Shown here in pieces: positions 1 to 7,787 of a stretch of DNA of 27,899 nt. The DNA lies in IMG/VR virus record IMGVR_UViG_3300046529_000313, positions 1-27,899 of that record; one strand, 5' to 3'. Under the pieces are notes generated by a model, which did not search any database, had not been told where the DNA came from, and saw only the letters and a program-made list of their open reading frames with translations. The translations under genes were made by a program, and so were the position numbers. The DNA is from a virus. Numbering within the stretch: position 1 is the stretch's first letter; every line of letters starts with the position of its first letter.

Positions 1-1212
1 CTTTGCATTATCGACAGTCATGTCCTGACGCAATAACTCGAGCCCTTCCAGATAAGTCTCACGATTGAAAAAACATCCCTTGAGAACTGACCAGTCGGAG
101 AATTTCTGAACCGGAGTAGCTCGTTCGTATATCGTTTCCACAAAATCACGTCCGCAACACATCATCTTGACGAGAGTAACATCTGCAGTCTGCGATCGTG
201 TTGCCCACGCCATGGACGGCCTTGGTGCCCAGAATGTACGGCTCTCGTGCATTGCCGTAATGGCCTGACCCATGTAATTGAGAGAATAGAAAAACCTTGG
301 CTTATACTGATCAAGCCACGTCATATAGAACGACACCCAAGTATCGCTCATCTCCTGCATTGATCCGACATTAATAACCAGATCGCTCATGGCTGTGTAT
401 TCGTGCAGCCTGCCGATCGGCACAAGAACAATGCGCGTTCCGGGATCTTTTCCTTCCCAGTATCCTATGTCGTCGCCCAGTTCAGCCCTTAAGCAAACTT
501 CCGAATAAAATAGTGACTCTGGCAGATCGACGATGACGTAGCGCCGAATCTTTGCCGTCTTGTTTATCATCCAGAGGCGAGCCAGAGCGCCATAGCCGCC
601 ACCAATCTCAAGTATCCTGTCAAGCATTGGTACGTCTTCCTGACATCGGAACATGATCCGCATGTGCCAGTAGAAGACGTTACTTGTCAGTCTCTTCTCC
701 CCGTAACACCAGTGCAGTGTGTCTGGAATTGACTTTACATTGTCATGCAGACTGAATTGAGTTTCCAGCCTGTGCGGAAATTCCTCATTCACAAGCTTTT
801 CGAATATCAGAAACTCAGACTTGCGTGGCTTGGCTGGTTCCCTGTGATCAAACGGTATCTTCGCCTGCGCATAATGAAGAACGTCACGGCATGTCGTGAA
901 CTGCTTTGTGTTCTCGTAGAAAGACTTCGACCATTCCAGCCATCGCGAATCCAGACATCCATCTATATCAACGACCGGAGGATCTAGTAATCGTGCAGCC
1001 TCCAGATGCCTTCTGGCATCGGATAGAATTGTTTCGTCCCTGCCATCCCTTGGATCGCTTGCAATTGCCTCTGCCATCCACTTTTCATGCGATGCCTCAG
1101 AGTCATTGAACTTATTGCGGGCAACTGCTTCCTTCTCATAGAAGGCATCCATGTCTTCGTCATCGGCGAGCATGTAACGGTCGCCGGTATGATCGGAAAC
1201 GGCAACCTTCAC
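1..1212 (-). CDS. Putative sugar O-methyltransferase (3' end outside window)
   Basis: The frame is open from a GTG at 1212 to the window edge (404 codons, no stop), so the C-terminus is missing. The segment LEIGGGYGALARLW, near residue 201, is a Rossmann SAM-binding motif I, followed by an acidic strand end (VIVDLPES). This pattern resembles the 'putative sugar O-methyltransferase' family found in O-antigen and capsule clusters, which methylates sugar hydroxyls of surface glycans. The first 60 residues are acidic and unlike the rest. The start overlaps the previous stop as GTGA, so translation is probably coupled. Its place next to an isomerase, a kinase/nucleotidyltransferase and a glycosyltransferase supports a glycan role. 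The methyltransferase call is fairly firm; the substrate is inferred. Confidence 0.75.
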   Translation of the reverse strand, partial: MKVAVSDHTGDRYMLADDEDMDAFYEKEAVARNKFNDSEASHEKWMAEAIASDPRDGRDETILSDARRHLEAARLLDPPVVDIDGCLDSRWLEWSKSFYENTKQFTTCRDVLHYAQAKIPFDHREPAKPRKSEFLIFEKLVNEEFPHRLETQFSLHDNVKSIPDTLHWCYGEKRLTSNVFYWHMRIMFRCQEDVPMLDRILEIGGGYGALARLWMINKTAKIRRYVIVDLPESLFYSEVCLRAELGDDIGYWEGKDPGTRIVLVPIGRLHEYTAMSDLVINVGSMQEMSDTWVSFYMTWLDQYKPRFFYSLNYMGQAITAMHESRTFWAPRPSMAWATRSQTADVTLVKMMCCGRDFVETIYERATPVQKFSDWSVLKGCFFNRETYLEGLELLRQDMTVDNAK

Positions 1213-1412
1213 AGTTTTTGTCTTTCTTCCTTGGTCATGTGCATACGGAGCTTTGAGTCGTCGCCTTTGTTTTCCTTGAACACCTCGACCCACTTACCCG
1301 GCATCAAGGCGCGAAGCAGTCTCTCATACTGCAGCATTGATGCACCCTGTACATCAGCAGGTATGTCAGATCCAAACTTGATGACGACGTGAAGAGGATG
1401 ATCAAGCGCCAT
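1209..1412 (-). CDS. Small protein of unknown function in glycan cassette
   Basis: A 67-residue protein. The ATG at 1412 is chosen because it sits just inside the 3' end of the isomerase gene (11-bp overlap); a longer frame from 1436 would overlap more. The sequence begins MALDHPLHVVIKFGSD and ends with a charged tail (MTKEERQKL). It has no membrane segment and no motif I recognise. Its stop overlaps the next GTG start by four bases, so it sits in a translationally coupled chain between the SIS isomerase and the sugar methyltransferase. Confidence 0.65.
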   Translation of the reverse strand: MALDHPLHVVIKFGSDIPADVQGASMLQYERLLRALMPGKWVEVFKENKGDDSKLRMHMTKEERQKL

Positions 1413-1947
1413 CGATAACCTCAAACAGAAAATCATGCAGGATGGCTAGGTGAACATTCTCGACAACGCCATAGCTGTGCGAGGGAACGTAGAAATTCAC
1501 TCCACCCTTGCCGCGAATTTTATTATCAGGCTCAAACCCGCTCAACGTAACCACATTCATGTGCAGGCTACATGCCGTGTCGACGGCCCTTACGATGCTT
1601 GAACTGTTTCCTGAACTGGATATGGCAAACAAAACGTCTCCAAGCCTGCCATGGCTCATCATTGGCACCCTGAACACGCTGTCATAGCCAATATCGTTAC
1701 TGATGCATGTCAATGACGCGGGATCATTGAAGCATAGCGTGGGCAAACCACCATTCTTCTGATAGTCCGCTGCCATATGGCTGGCGATCGATGCAGACCC
1801 TCCATTGCCTATGAAGATAAGCCTCGCACCGTGCGGACCAGCTGTGTCTCTCGCCATCTTGAGATAACCAGCCACAGACCCGTAGCCGTGTTCCTCGACC
1901 TCGACATGCTCCAGCGCGGATACGATGTCGTTATAGAATTGTCTCAT
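1402..1947 (-). CDS. SIS-domain isomerase, phosphoheptose isomerase (GmhA)-like
   Basis: A 181-residue single SIS domain, close to the usual GmhA length (about 190). The phosphosugar loop GNGGSAS is at residues 47-53 and the second Ser-rich loop SSSGNS at 110-115. GmhA converts sedoheptulose 7-phosphate to heptose 7-phosphate, the first step of ADP-heptose synthesis. Aligned by eye to E. coli GmhA, the catalytic His180 corresponds to His171 here, while Glu65 corresponds to Asp61. The paralogue DiaA lacks these residues, so a catalytic isomerase is more likely than a DiaA-type scaffold. The start overlaps the stop of the HldE-like gene (ATGA), which supplies the expected next pathway steps. 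A related ketose-phosphate substrate is possible. Confidence 0.82.
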   Translation of the reverse strand: MRQFYNDIVSALEHVEVEEHGYGSVAGYLKMARDTAGPHGARLIFIGNGGSASIASHMAADYQKNGGLPTLCFNDPASLTCISNDIGYDSVFRVPMMSHGRLGDVLFAISSSGNSSSIVRAVDTACSLHMNVVTLSGFEPDNKIRGKGGVNFYVPSHSYGVVENVHLAILHDFLFEVIDGA

Positions 1948-3362
1948 GCCAAGAGCGCCTCGACAGTCTGTATGATTTCCTGACGGTTTACATGCCGCCG
2001 ATGACCTACGATCGATGTCTTGATCGCTCCTGCTATATTCCCAACGAATGCAGCCATTTGAACCGGCAGACCAGTTGCTACCAGAGGCGCACTAACCGCC
2101 ATAACGGCATCACCGGCACCCATCGTATCAATTCCCCCAGACACAAATGCTGGTGCAAGACCGGCACCCTTGAGATCCATCCACCTAGACCCAAACTTGC
2201 CGTGCGTTACGACCATCTGGTTGCACCCGGTAAGGCCGCGCAATCTCTCAATAACAATATCGATGGGATCTATCTGCATACCAGCAGCAAGTCTTGCCTC
2301 TGGATCATCAATGCATATGAATTTTGGCTTTAGATACTTGGTGACAGTATTAAAACCGTAATTCCCTGCATTGCTTTGCGAATTAACCGCGAGAAAACGC
2401 GCCCACTCAAGAGTGTCACGCTCCTTCACTTCCAGAAGACCATGCCCAAAGTCCATCGCAATGACGACATCAGATCCTGCAACCACTTCACTAAGTTGCT
2501 CCTGAAACTTCCTTCTCCTGACGCTGGAGAGGCACAATCTCTGCTGCGAGTAGACATCGAAGATCTTCCTGTTGAAGTCCTTGTCGACGTATCGCGTCTT
2601 CTTGACGTATTCGGTCGGTGAAATTCCCTCGGAGAACTTCCATTCACCATGTTTGCTTGCGGCAATCGCGCCGCCCTCGAATTGCTCGCATCCAACCTCT
2701 ACTACGGCAAGCATCATCTCCTTGGATGATTTGCCAAGACCCTGCACATACCGGTATTCGTCGACGATCGTCTCGCCGACAAACGATATTCTCAGCTTGT
2801 CTGCCTCGTCGAATGCCGCAAGTATGGCGCTCCTGAAATCAAGATTCTTTGCATGCTCCAGATACTTGACCACGTCCTCGGAGAACATCTCCGATTTCAG
2901 GATTGCACTTGACGATAGCTTCTCTGTGTCTGTGACCACGAGCCTGCCCCCCACTGACTCCACGGCCATTCTTTCAAGATCCAGCCCTGCATCATTGCTG
3001 CCTTTGTAATCGATTCCCTTGACGTAGATGGCGGGTTTGATTCGAGAAATGACTTCCACTGCAGATGGGCTGGAATTAATGACGACCTCATCAACGCATG
3101 ATAATGCCTTAATGGCTGCCGCCCTCTGCTCTGCTGTGAACCTTGGCCGTCCAAGTCCCTTGTCGACATATTTGTCATCCGTAATGCTCACTACAAGACG
3201 ATCGCCAAGCTTTCTGGCTTCCTGCAAATGCCTGATGTGACCGACATGCAATAGATCGAAGCAGCCGTGCGCAAGGACCGTGCGCGGTGCCGTGACGAGA
3301 TGGTCGACAGACCAGACGCCGTTCAAGACCTCTTGCGCGGTTCCCACCACGCCCTCGCGCAA
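1944..3362 (-). CDS. HldE-like bifunctional nucleotidyltransferase/sugar kinase, reversed domain order
   Basis: A 472-residue two-domain protein. Residues 25-130 form a cytidylyltransferase-like nucleotidyltransferase with HGCFDLLHVGH (HxGH at 39-42) and FTAEQR at 75-80. Residues 190-470 form a PfkB/ribokinase-type kinase with a GG element at 230-231, MDFGHGLL near 303-310 and the anion hole DTMGAGD at 412-418 (Asp418 as probable base). E. coli HldE has the kinase first and the nucleotidyltransferase second, so the order here is inverted. The family phosphorylates heptose 7-phosphate and activates heptose 1-phosphate to a nucleotide sugar. The start is TTG at 3362; GTGs 12-15 bases downstream are alternatives, all ahead of the first domain. 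Translation is coupled to the SIS gene. No phosphatase (GmhB) or epimerase (HldD) gene is visible. Confidence 0.82.
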   Translation of the reverse strand: MREGVVGTAQEVLNGVWSVDHLVTAPRTVLAHGCFDLLHVGHIRHLQEARKLGDRLVVSITDDKYVDKGLGRPRFTAEQRAAAIKALSCVDEVVINSSPSAVEVISRIKPAIYVKGIDYKGSNDAGLDLERMAVESVGGRLVVTDTEKLSSSAILKSEMFSEDVVKYLEHAKNLDFRSAILAAFDEADKLRISFVGETIVDEYRYVQGLGKSSKEMMLAVVEVGCEQFEGGAIAASKHGEWKFSEGISPTEYVKKTRYVDKDFNRKIFDVYSQQRLCLSSVRRRKFQEQLSEVVAGSDVVIAMDFGHGLLEVKERDTLEWARFLAVNSQSNAGNYGFNTVTKYLKPKFICIDDPEARLAAGMQIDPIDIVIERLRGLTGCNQMVVTHGKFGSRWMDLKGAGLAPAFVSGGIDTMGAGDAVMAVSAPLVATGLPVQMAAFVGNIAGAIKTSIVGHRRHVNRQEIIQTVEALLA

Positions 3363-3478
3363 CCATTTGGCAAATCTTCTGACTTTAATTCCACATCAGA
3401 AGCGTCTTCCCATCCATTAAGGTTTTTAGCGGCAACCTTTGCCGCAATCTCTGCAATTTCCCTCATTGATAACATCAT
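3323..3478 (-). CDS. Possible 51-residue protein between glycosyltransferase and HldE-like genes
   Basis: A short frame starting at an ATG that overlaps the glycosyltransferase stop (ATGA at 3478-3475) and running 40 bases into the HldE-like gene. It would encode an Ala/Lys-rich helix (AEIAAKVAAKN) followed by a Trp- and Arg-containing tail. No family is recognised. It fills what would otherwise be the only gap of about 110 bases in this coupled gene chain, which is the main argument for it. The alternative is a non-coding spacer. Confidence 0.45.
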   Translation of the reverse strand: MMLSMREIAEIAAKVAAKNLNGWEDASDVELKSEDLPNGCARAWWEPRKRS

Positions 3479-4380
3479 GCAAACGCCTGCTTCAGTGCCG
3501 GTATGCTCGTCGGTGGCGTCAGAATACGCTGGAATGCATTGGCCAAGGCTGGATCATATCCGGGATCAGCAAATATCGCAGGCAGCATGTCCATGGCTCT
3601 CTTCTTCAAGCGAATATAACGAGGATCTTTCATGTTCATGGATGTTGATGGCATCGAGCGCACATGATCATTGAGAATGATCGATCGCTGGTCGATCATA
3701 GAGAAATTCGCTGCCAACATGTTTTTGCGCCAGTCATCATCGGAAAGGGCAACCAGAACCTTCATGGCCTCGGAGTGCCTTACCCTATAGCAGGCATCAA
3801 AAAAAGTCGCCCACCAAGCAGGCTCACGCATTTCCTGTGTCGGTGCAGCACGGCTCTGATCGGTTCTATGGCCGCCATAAGCAATGCGACCAATCATCTT
3901 GCCGATGTCGTCCGTCCAGTGATCACAGAACCAGTACGGAAAATAATCAGGCTGGATATATCCCAGCAGATCCACCAGCTTTCTCGTCATTGATAGCGAA
4001 CCGGTAAAACTCAGGTTGGCCATGTTGGCGTAGACAAAGCCAATTCCGTCAGGAAACCTCTTCGCCGCCTCTAGGATCTTGTCGTCGTATCCGGGTGTTA
4101 CGTACGGATCGTCGTCAGCCGCTACCGTGTAGACATCGGCTGGAAGCGTCATCGCCCTGTTCCACTTTGCAGCAATCGTATCCTCGCGCTGCTGCACGTT
4201 GATCAGAACACGTTCGTGGATTTTCTGCTGTACGAGGTAGTCATATGGTGCCGGATCATCGTGATCCAGCTGAACCTGCATGACTGTCTCTTTGTTCGTC
4301 CAGTTTGCTACTGATTTTCTGATTGTATCGCAGAGTAACTCGGGGCGACCGCGTGTCGCCAGCGAGATGACAAGCTTCAT
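3475..4380 (-). CDS. Glycosyltransferase, GT-A fold-like
   Basis: A 301-residue protein beginning MKLVISLATRGRPELL, the start of a GT-A nucleotide-binding fold. An acidic cluster AADDD is at about residues 87-91, in the place of the metal-binding DXD motif after the WNRAM segment (typical order: conserved Trp-Asn-x-Gly/Ala, then DDD). The middle contains aromatic stretches (PDYFPYWFCDHWTDD) and the C-terminus is helical. It probably transfers a sugar from a nucleotide donor to a surface or virion acceptor. The start overlaps the upstream stop by ATGA. Together with the downstream sugar-activation genes it makes a small glycan cassette. Donor and acceptor cannot be deduced. Confidence 0.7.
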   Translation of the reverse strand: MKLVISLATRGRPELLCDTIRKSVANWTNKETVMQVQLDHDDPAPYDYLVQQKIHERVLINVQQREDTIAAKWNRAMTLPADVYTVAADDDPYVTPGYDDKILEAAKRFPDGIGFVYANMANLSFTGSLSMTRKLVDLLGYIQPDYFPYWFCDHWTDDIGKMIGRIAYGGHRTDQSRAAPTQEMREPAWWATFFDACYRVRHSEAMKVLVALSDDDWRKNMLAANFSMIDQRSIILNDHVRSMPSTSMNMKDPRYIRLKKRAMDMLPAIFADPGYDPALANAFQRILTPPTSIPALKQAFA

Positions 4381-5144
4381 TCACCCGGCTCCGCTAGCTT
4401 GTGTGACGGGGCTGGAGCATCCAGTGCCCGGTCGATCGACATGCGAATATCGCCACCAGTACCGCGATATTGCTTTCCCATCTCAAAACCGTCACCCATG
4501 CTCTTGCGCAAACCGGAAAGCTTGAGAGACTCGTTTCGATCAGAGATCAATTGCTTTGCAAGACGCAATTCTTCGGCGCGAGCCTGATTTCCCATCTCTT
4601 CAGGACGCTCCTCAAGCCGCATGCCTCCGCGAACAATCTCACCCTTTGCACCCGGCTGTATGAGAATTCCTGCATGCCTTTCGGCAGGAACAGATCGCCA
4701 TCCGCTTTGATACATGTACTGCATCTGGTCGCGGGCGATATCGTTATTTCCAGTTACAGAAACAGTATTCCACTGATATTCCCAGCCTTTTGGTATCATA
4801 CTATTTGGCACATCGAACTGATCATGCGAGTGAAGATTGCCGCGAGTAAGAACCTCGCCGCCGCGACCAATAAACTCAGTCCTGCCATTGGAGCGAACAG
4901 GAATGGCTCTGGCCGCAGCGACGGGCTCTGCAGGGGAGGCAACACCCTGCACACCCTCATTAAACTTGTCAGCTAACTTCTTCTCGATCTCTTCGCGTTG
5001 CGCTGCTTGCATTGCTGCATACCCATCATCGGCTGGCTGCTGTACCTCCGCTGCACGTTTTGCAGCCTTGGCCGCTCTGGCCTTTTCTAGATTGGCACCG
5101 CGTACCTGCTTGATGTCTGTGGTCTTCTGGATTTCGTCTTCCAT
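4377..5144 (-). CDS. Phage protein of unknown function, probable virion/head-associated
   Basis: A 255-residue protein. The ATG at 5144 is chosen because GAGG lies eight bases upstream and it starts just after the preceding stop; a frame open to 5318 would overlap that gene by 170 bases. The N-terminal third is rich in Ala, Lys and Glu and predicted helical. The middle has an aromatic segment (PKGWEYQWNTVSVTGN) and WRSVPAERHAG; the C-terminus has a Gly-rich GTGGDIRMSIDR. I do not recognise a family. Its position right after the scaffold-like gene suggests a head-completion or minor virion role; this is inference. Confidence 0.72.
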   Translation of the reverse strand: MEDEIQKTTDIKQVRGANLEKARAAKAAKRAAEVQQPADDGYAAMQAAQREEIEKKLADKFNEGVQGVASPAEPVAAARAIPVRSNGRTEFIGRGGEVLTRGNLHSHDQFDVPNSMIPKGWEYQWNTVSVTGNNDIARDQMQYMYQSGWRSVPAERHAGILIQPGAKGEIVRGGMRLEERPEEMGNQARAEELRLAKQLISDRNESLKLSGLRKSMGDGFEMGKQYRGTGGDIRMSIDRALDAPAPSHKLAEPGE

Positions 5145-5151
5145 GACAACC

Positions 5152-6144
5152 TCACTGCGTGTCGTAGGTGCGGTCGTATTGACCGGATGCTTCCATTGCT
5201 CTCTTGCGGCGGGCGAATTCCTCAACACCGATCGGATCGCCCTTCTTGAACCGCTTTTTCCCTGTCGGATCGTCATAATTCCAGATGTGAGTACCGTCGA
5301 CTGCTGCCGCTGCCTCAAAGGCCCGCAGCGTCACTATCTTCTTTTCCACGGCACCACCTGATCCAGCTGATCCATTCACTGGAGCCACCGCACGTTGCGC
5401 CTGTTTCTTCGGCTGCTCCGCACCCGGCCTTCGAACATCGTCGCCCTCCGTCACCGGAGCTTCTGCCTTCCTGATCCCGATAAATTTCTCAACATGCTCG
5501 AAATAAGCCGCCGTATCCGGTGTCAGACCCTCCGCAACGGCATCATGATGACCGGCGGTAAGCTTGGCATTCTTCCTGCCATCGAGGATGTATTCCTTGT
5601 GCTCTCGCAGCCACTTTGCTGTCGGCTCAGAACGGTTAGCAACGTACGACTCGACGATGTCGACCGGAGATGATGGCGCATCCCGTCTAGGCGCATTCTT
5701 TCTCGCCTCGATATTCGATTTTGCTTCATCGTAAGTGCGCAAATCAATGCGGGCCTGATTCATTCGATCGGCTGCGTCGACCTCTGCCTCTGCGTCTCCG
5801 CTTTGTTTTGCTGCGAGCACATCGCGTTTTGCGGTATCGAGCGCAGCCTGTGCGCCAGCCAATGCTGTCGTAATTGTATCCAGATTGGACGATGTCGCTG
5901 CCTCACGAGCCGCCTGTACTTCACGTCTCGCAACTGCTGCTGCATTCTCTGCCTCCGTAGCGCGGACTAATGCAGCATCTCTAGCCTCCTGATCGGCCTT
6001 CGACCTTGCCTCAAGTTCCTTGTACTGCTCCGATAAATCCTTGACCGGATCTTTCGTGGCAGCAGGCTCAACAGGATCAGGATCGATCTTGATAATTACA
6101 TCAGGGAGACTGTCGGAAGTCGGCACATTCGGTTCTTCTGGCAT
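5152..6144 (-). CDS. Coiled-coil scaffold-like head assembly protein
   Basis: A 330-residue protein with an acidic N-terminus (residues 1-35), then about 100 residues of Ala/Glu/Lys/Arg-rich heptad-like sequence (about 35-135). A more folded C-terminal part ends in FKKGDPIGVEEFARRKRAMEA. Length, charge pattern and position after portal and co-chaperonin fit a scaffolding protein, which organises capsid subunits during prohead assembly. The start is ATG 6144, preceded by GGGAGG with a five-base spacer; a GTG one codon earlier is less likely. A major capsid gene would normally follow soon, but none is seen before the window edge. Confidence 0.6.
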   Translation of the reverse strand: MPEEPNVPTSDSLPDVIIKIDPDPVEPAATKDPVKDLSEQYKELEARSKADQEARDAALVRATEAENAAAVARREVQAAREAATSSNLDTITTALAGAQAALDTAKRDVLAAKQSGDAEAEVDAADRMNQARIDLRTYDEAKSNIEARKNAPRRDAPSSPVDIVESYVANRSEPTAKWLREHKEYILDGRKNAKLTAGHHDAVAEGLTPDTAAYFEHVEKFIGIRKAEAPVTEGDDVRRPGAEQPKKQAQRAVAPVNGSAGSGGAVEKKIVTLRAFEAAAAVDGTHIWNYDDPTGKKRFKKGDPIGVEEFARRKRAMEASGQYDRTYDTQ

Positions 6145-6154
6145 CACATCCTCC

Positions 6155-6583
6155 CTAGTAAATCAGGGACGGATCTCTTACCCGTCCCTTGATGAGAACA
6201 TCCTCGATCCACCTGCATGACAGACCGTCGTTGCTCGTTCCTGTATGATCCTTGATGAACATTTCAGAGCCGTCACTTGGCCGGAAGACCACCCAGTCTC
6301 CAACCTCGATGGTAATGCCGCCAAACTTGGCTGCGCTGTCGTCCTTGAAGGCTAGAGGGCCAATCTTCAAAACGAGAAAAACCTTTCCCTGATACCTAGA
6401 CTCTGCCAGCGATCGATCCGACAGGATAATCCCACCCTTTGTTCTCTCCGGAGGAATGTATGTCGCCACCAGAACGCTATTGTGAAACACCTCGTAATCC
6501 GTAAGAGGACCGGCAGCATCAAACAAAGCCTTGCGCGGATCGCGGCTCGCGGCCTGCGCAATAGAACGCAAATTGGCTCTCAT
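6155..6583 (-). CDS. GroES-like phage co-chaperonin
   Basis: A 142-residue protein. Residues 34-110 match the GroES beta-barrel by eye: an initial strand (SVLVATYIPPERT), a mobile-loop-like TKGGIIL at 48-54, the strand YQGKVFLVLKIGP at 64-76, and VGDWVVFRPSDG at 94-105, the counterpart of GroES 'VGDIVIFNDGYG'. It has an extra N-terminal helix and a 30-residue C-terminal extension containing a Trp and Cys. Phage co-chaperonins (T4 gp31 is the classic case) replace or assist host GroES with GroEL in folding capsid protein. Its place between portal and scaffold-like genes fits that role. The start overlaps the previous stop as ATGA. Confidence 0.8.
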   Translation of the reverse strand: MRANLRSIAQAASRDPRKALFDAAGPLTDYEVFHNSVLVATYIPPERTKGGIILSDRSLAESRYQGKVFLVLKIGPLAFKDDSAAKFGGITIEVGDWVVFRPSDGSEMFIKDHTGTSNDGLSCRWIEDVLIKGRVRDPSLIY

Positions 6584-6801
6584 TTTCTCTCCGCTTTTTC
6601 CATTTCGTCACAGAACTCAAGTGCCTGTTTCAATCCCTCAATCATGCCGAGACGCTCCTTGTAGTCAGCCCAGTCTTTTACATAAGGGCTGGCAATCTGT
6701 ATCGACATGTCGTCAATGCGGGCCATAAGCATCTTGCGTATCGAGCGCACCTGATGCGGTGGCTCGATCGCAAACGTACGGAATGCAGCAGGATCAGCCA
6801 C
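6580..6801 (-). CDS. Small helical protein of unknown function
   Basis: A 73-residue, mostly helical protein with no Cys motif or membrane segment. The last 20 residues are strongly charged (EFCDEMEKAERK). It overlaps the Gly/Pro-rich gene upstream by eight bases and the GroES-like gene by four, so it belongs to the late head operon. Function is unknown; a small head or assembly factor is the default guess from position only. Confidence 0.75.
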   Translation of the reverse strand: MADPAAFRTFAIEPPHQVRSIRKMLMARIDDMSIQIASPYVKDWADYKERLGMIEGLKQALEFCDEMEKAERK

Positions 6802-7597
6802 GAGGATCTCTCGTGGGGTTCATGGCCTTGCGTGTGGCACCGCCATAACCTGACTTCTCTGCTCTCCTCATCTTCTGCAGTTTTGCTACGCCGCCCATCG
6901 AGCCGCCGATGAACTTCGGACCCATCTGGCCCTTTGCCTTGGAGTAAATGGGACCGCCTGTTGCTTTTGTAACAACAGCATCGCGACCGATATTCTGCGT
7001 ATCCGACTTGTTCGACGGATAACTTTTCTGAATGCCGGTGCGGCCTTTGCCAATACCTGCATTCGATGAGTCCTCAGACGACATCGACATGGCCGATACC
7101 TTGCCGCCTCTCTTGCGAGGCATTCCCGGAGGAGGAACGCCCGGTGGCATGCCCGGTACGCCGGGAGGACCGCCCATTGGGCCGGGAGGAGGAGGTGCCG
7201 CGCCCATCGGGGGACGCGGAGGCATCGGAGGTGGTGCGCCGGGAGGAGCCCCAGCCGCAACGCCGGGAATCATGGGAGGATGCATGGGCATCGTGGGTGC
7301 CGGTGGATGCTGGCCGCCAACAATCACATTGACCGTGTGGCCTGATTTCTTCTTGCCGCCACCTTTCTTGAGCCTGCCACCAAATGCACGGGCAGGACGA
7401 TCGGATCTTGCAGTCACCTTGCCGCCGGTAGCTCGCATGATGTTCTTCTTTGCGAGAGAGCCAATCAATGTCTGCTGCTTGGATACTGCATCTGCAGCGC
7501 CACCACTCGCCATTCCACCACCACATGCCTTTGTGATGTCCGCAACCCGGCTGCGCTGAACCTTGTGGTCACGCAGATGGTTCATTGGATGTGCCAT
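6794..7597 (-). CDS. Gly/Pro/Met-rich basic phage protein
   Basis: A 267-residue protein from the ATG at 7597, which begins one base after the previous gene's stop. The first 80 residues are basic with repeated RxGGK/KKGG motifs (about 50-80). Residues about 95-165 are a collagen-like low-complexity tract of Pro, Gly, Met and Ala. The C-terminal third is again basic with TGG and GGSMGG motifs. No known domain is seen. The composition suggests a disordered, nucleic-acid-contacting or structural protein made late. The antisense strand also has a long open frame here, which I treat as a by-product of the GC-rich Pro/Gly codons. Confidence 0.75.
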   Translation of the reverse strand: MAHPMNHLRDHKVQRSRVADITKACGGGMASGGAADAVSKQQTLIGSLAKKNIMRATGGKVTARSDRPARAFGGRLKKGGGKKKSGHTVNVIVGGQHPPAPTMPMHPPMIPGVAAGAPPGAPPPMPPRPPMGAAPPPPGPMGGPPGVPGMPPGVPPPGMPRKRGGKVSAMSMSSEDSSNAGIGKGRTGIQKSYPSNKSDTQNIGRDAVVTKATGGPIYSKAKGQMGPKFIGGSMGGVAKLQKMRRAEKSGYGGATRKAMNPTRDPRG

Positions 7598-7598
7598 G

Positions 7599-7787
7599 TT
7601 ATTTTCTTCCTTTTTCCACATAGGTGGCTTCGTCGATGGCGGACCTGTCGCCTCCGCTGTAGCGAACGGTAGCCGCATTATCTCTCTTCTCGCAGTCTTC
7701 AGAGGCCGGTTTCACAACATACTTCTGCAAGCCATCAAGCCACTTCGGTCCATTGTTCTTGTCGTAGATCTTGTACGGATTTGGCAT
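7599..7787 (-). CDS. Small protein of unknown function after portal
   Basis: A 62-residue, charged protein starting MPNPYKIYDKNNGPKWLDGL. Its ATG overlaps the portal stop (TAATG), and it ends one base before the next start region. No recognised motif or membrane segment. The position in the late operon suggests a virion or assembly role. Confidence 0.75.
   Translation of the reverse strand: MPNPYKIYDKNNGPKWLDGLQKYVVKPASEDCEKRDNAATVRYSGGDRSAIDEATYVEKGRK

Noticed and set aside
2426-3178. Minus-strand ORFs within the HldE-like gene
   Set aside because: They are out-of-frame shadows of a long gene with clear domain motifs.
4470-5361. Plus-strand ORFs of 168 and 174 residues
   Set aside because: They lie antisense to coupled late genes, without ribosome-binding sites or recognisable motifs.
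7032-7559. 175-residue plus-strand ORF rich in Gly and Pro
   Set aside because: It is antisense to the Gly/Pro-rich late gene; the composition is the mirror of GC-rich Pro/Gly codons, and there is no promoter or coupling.
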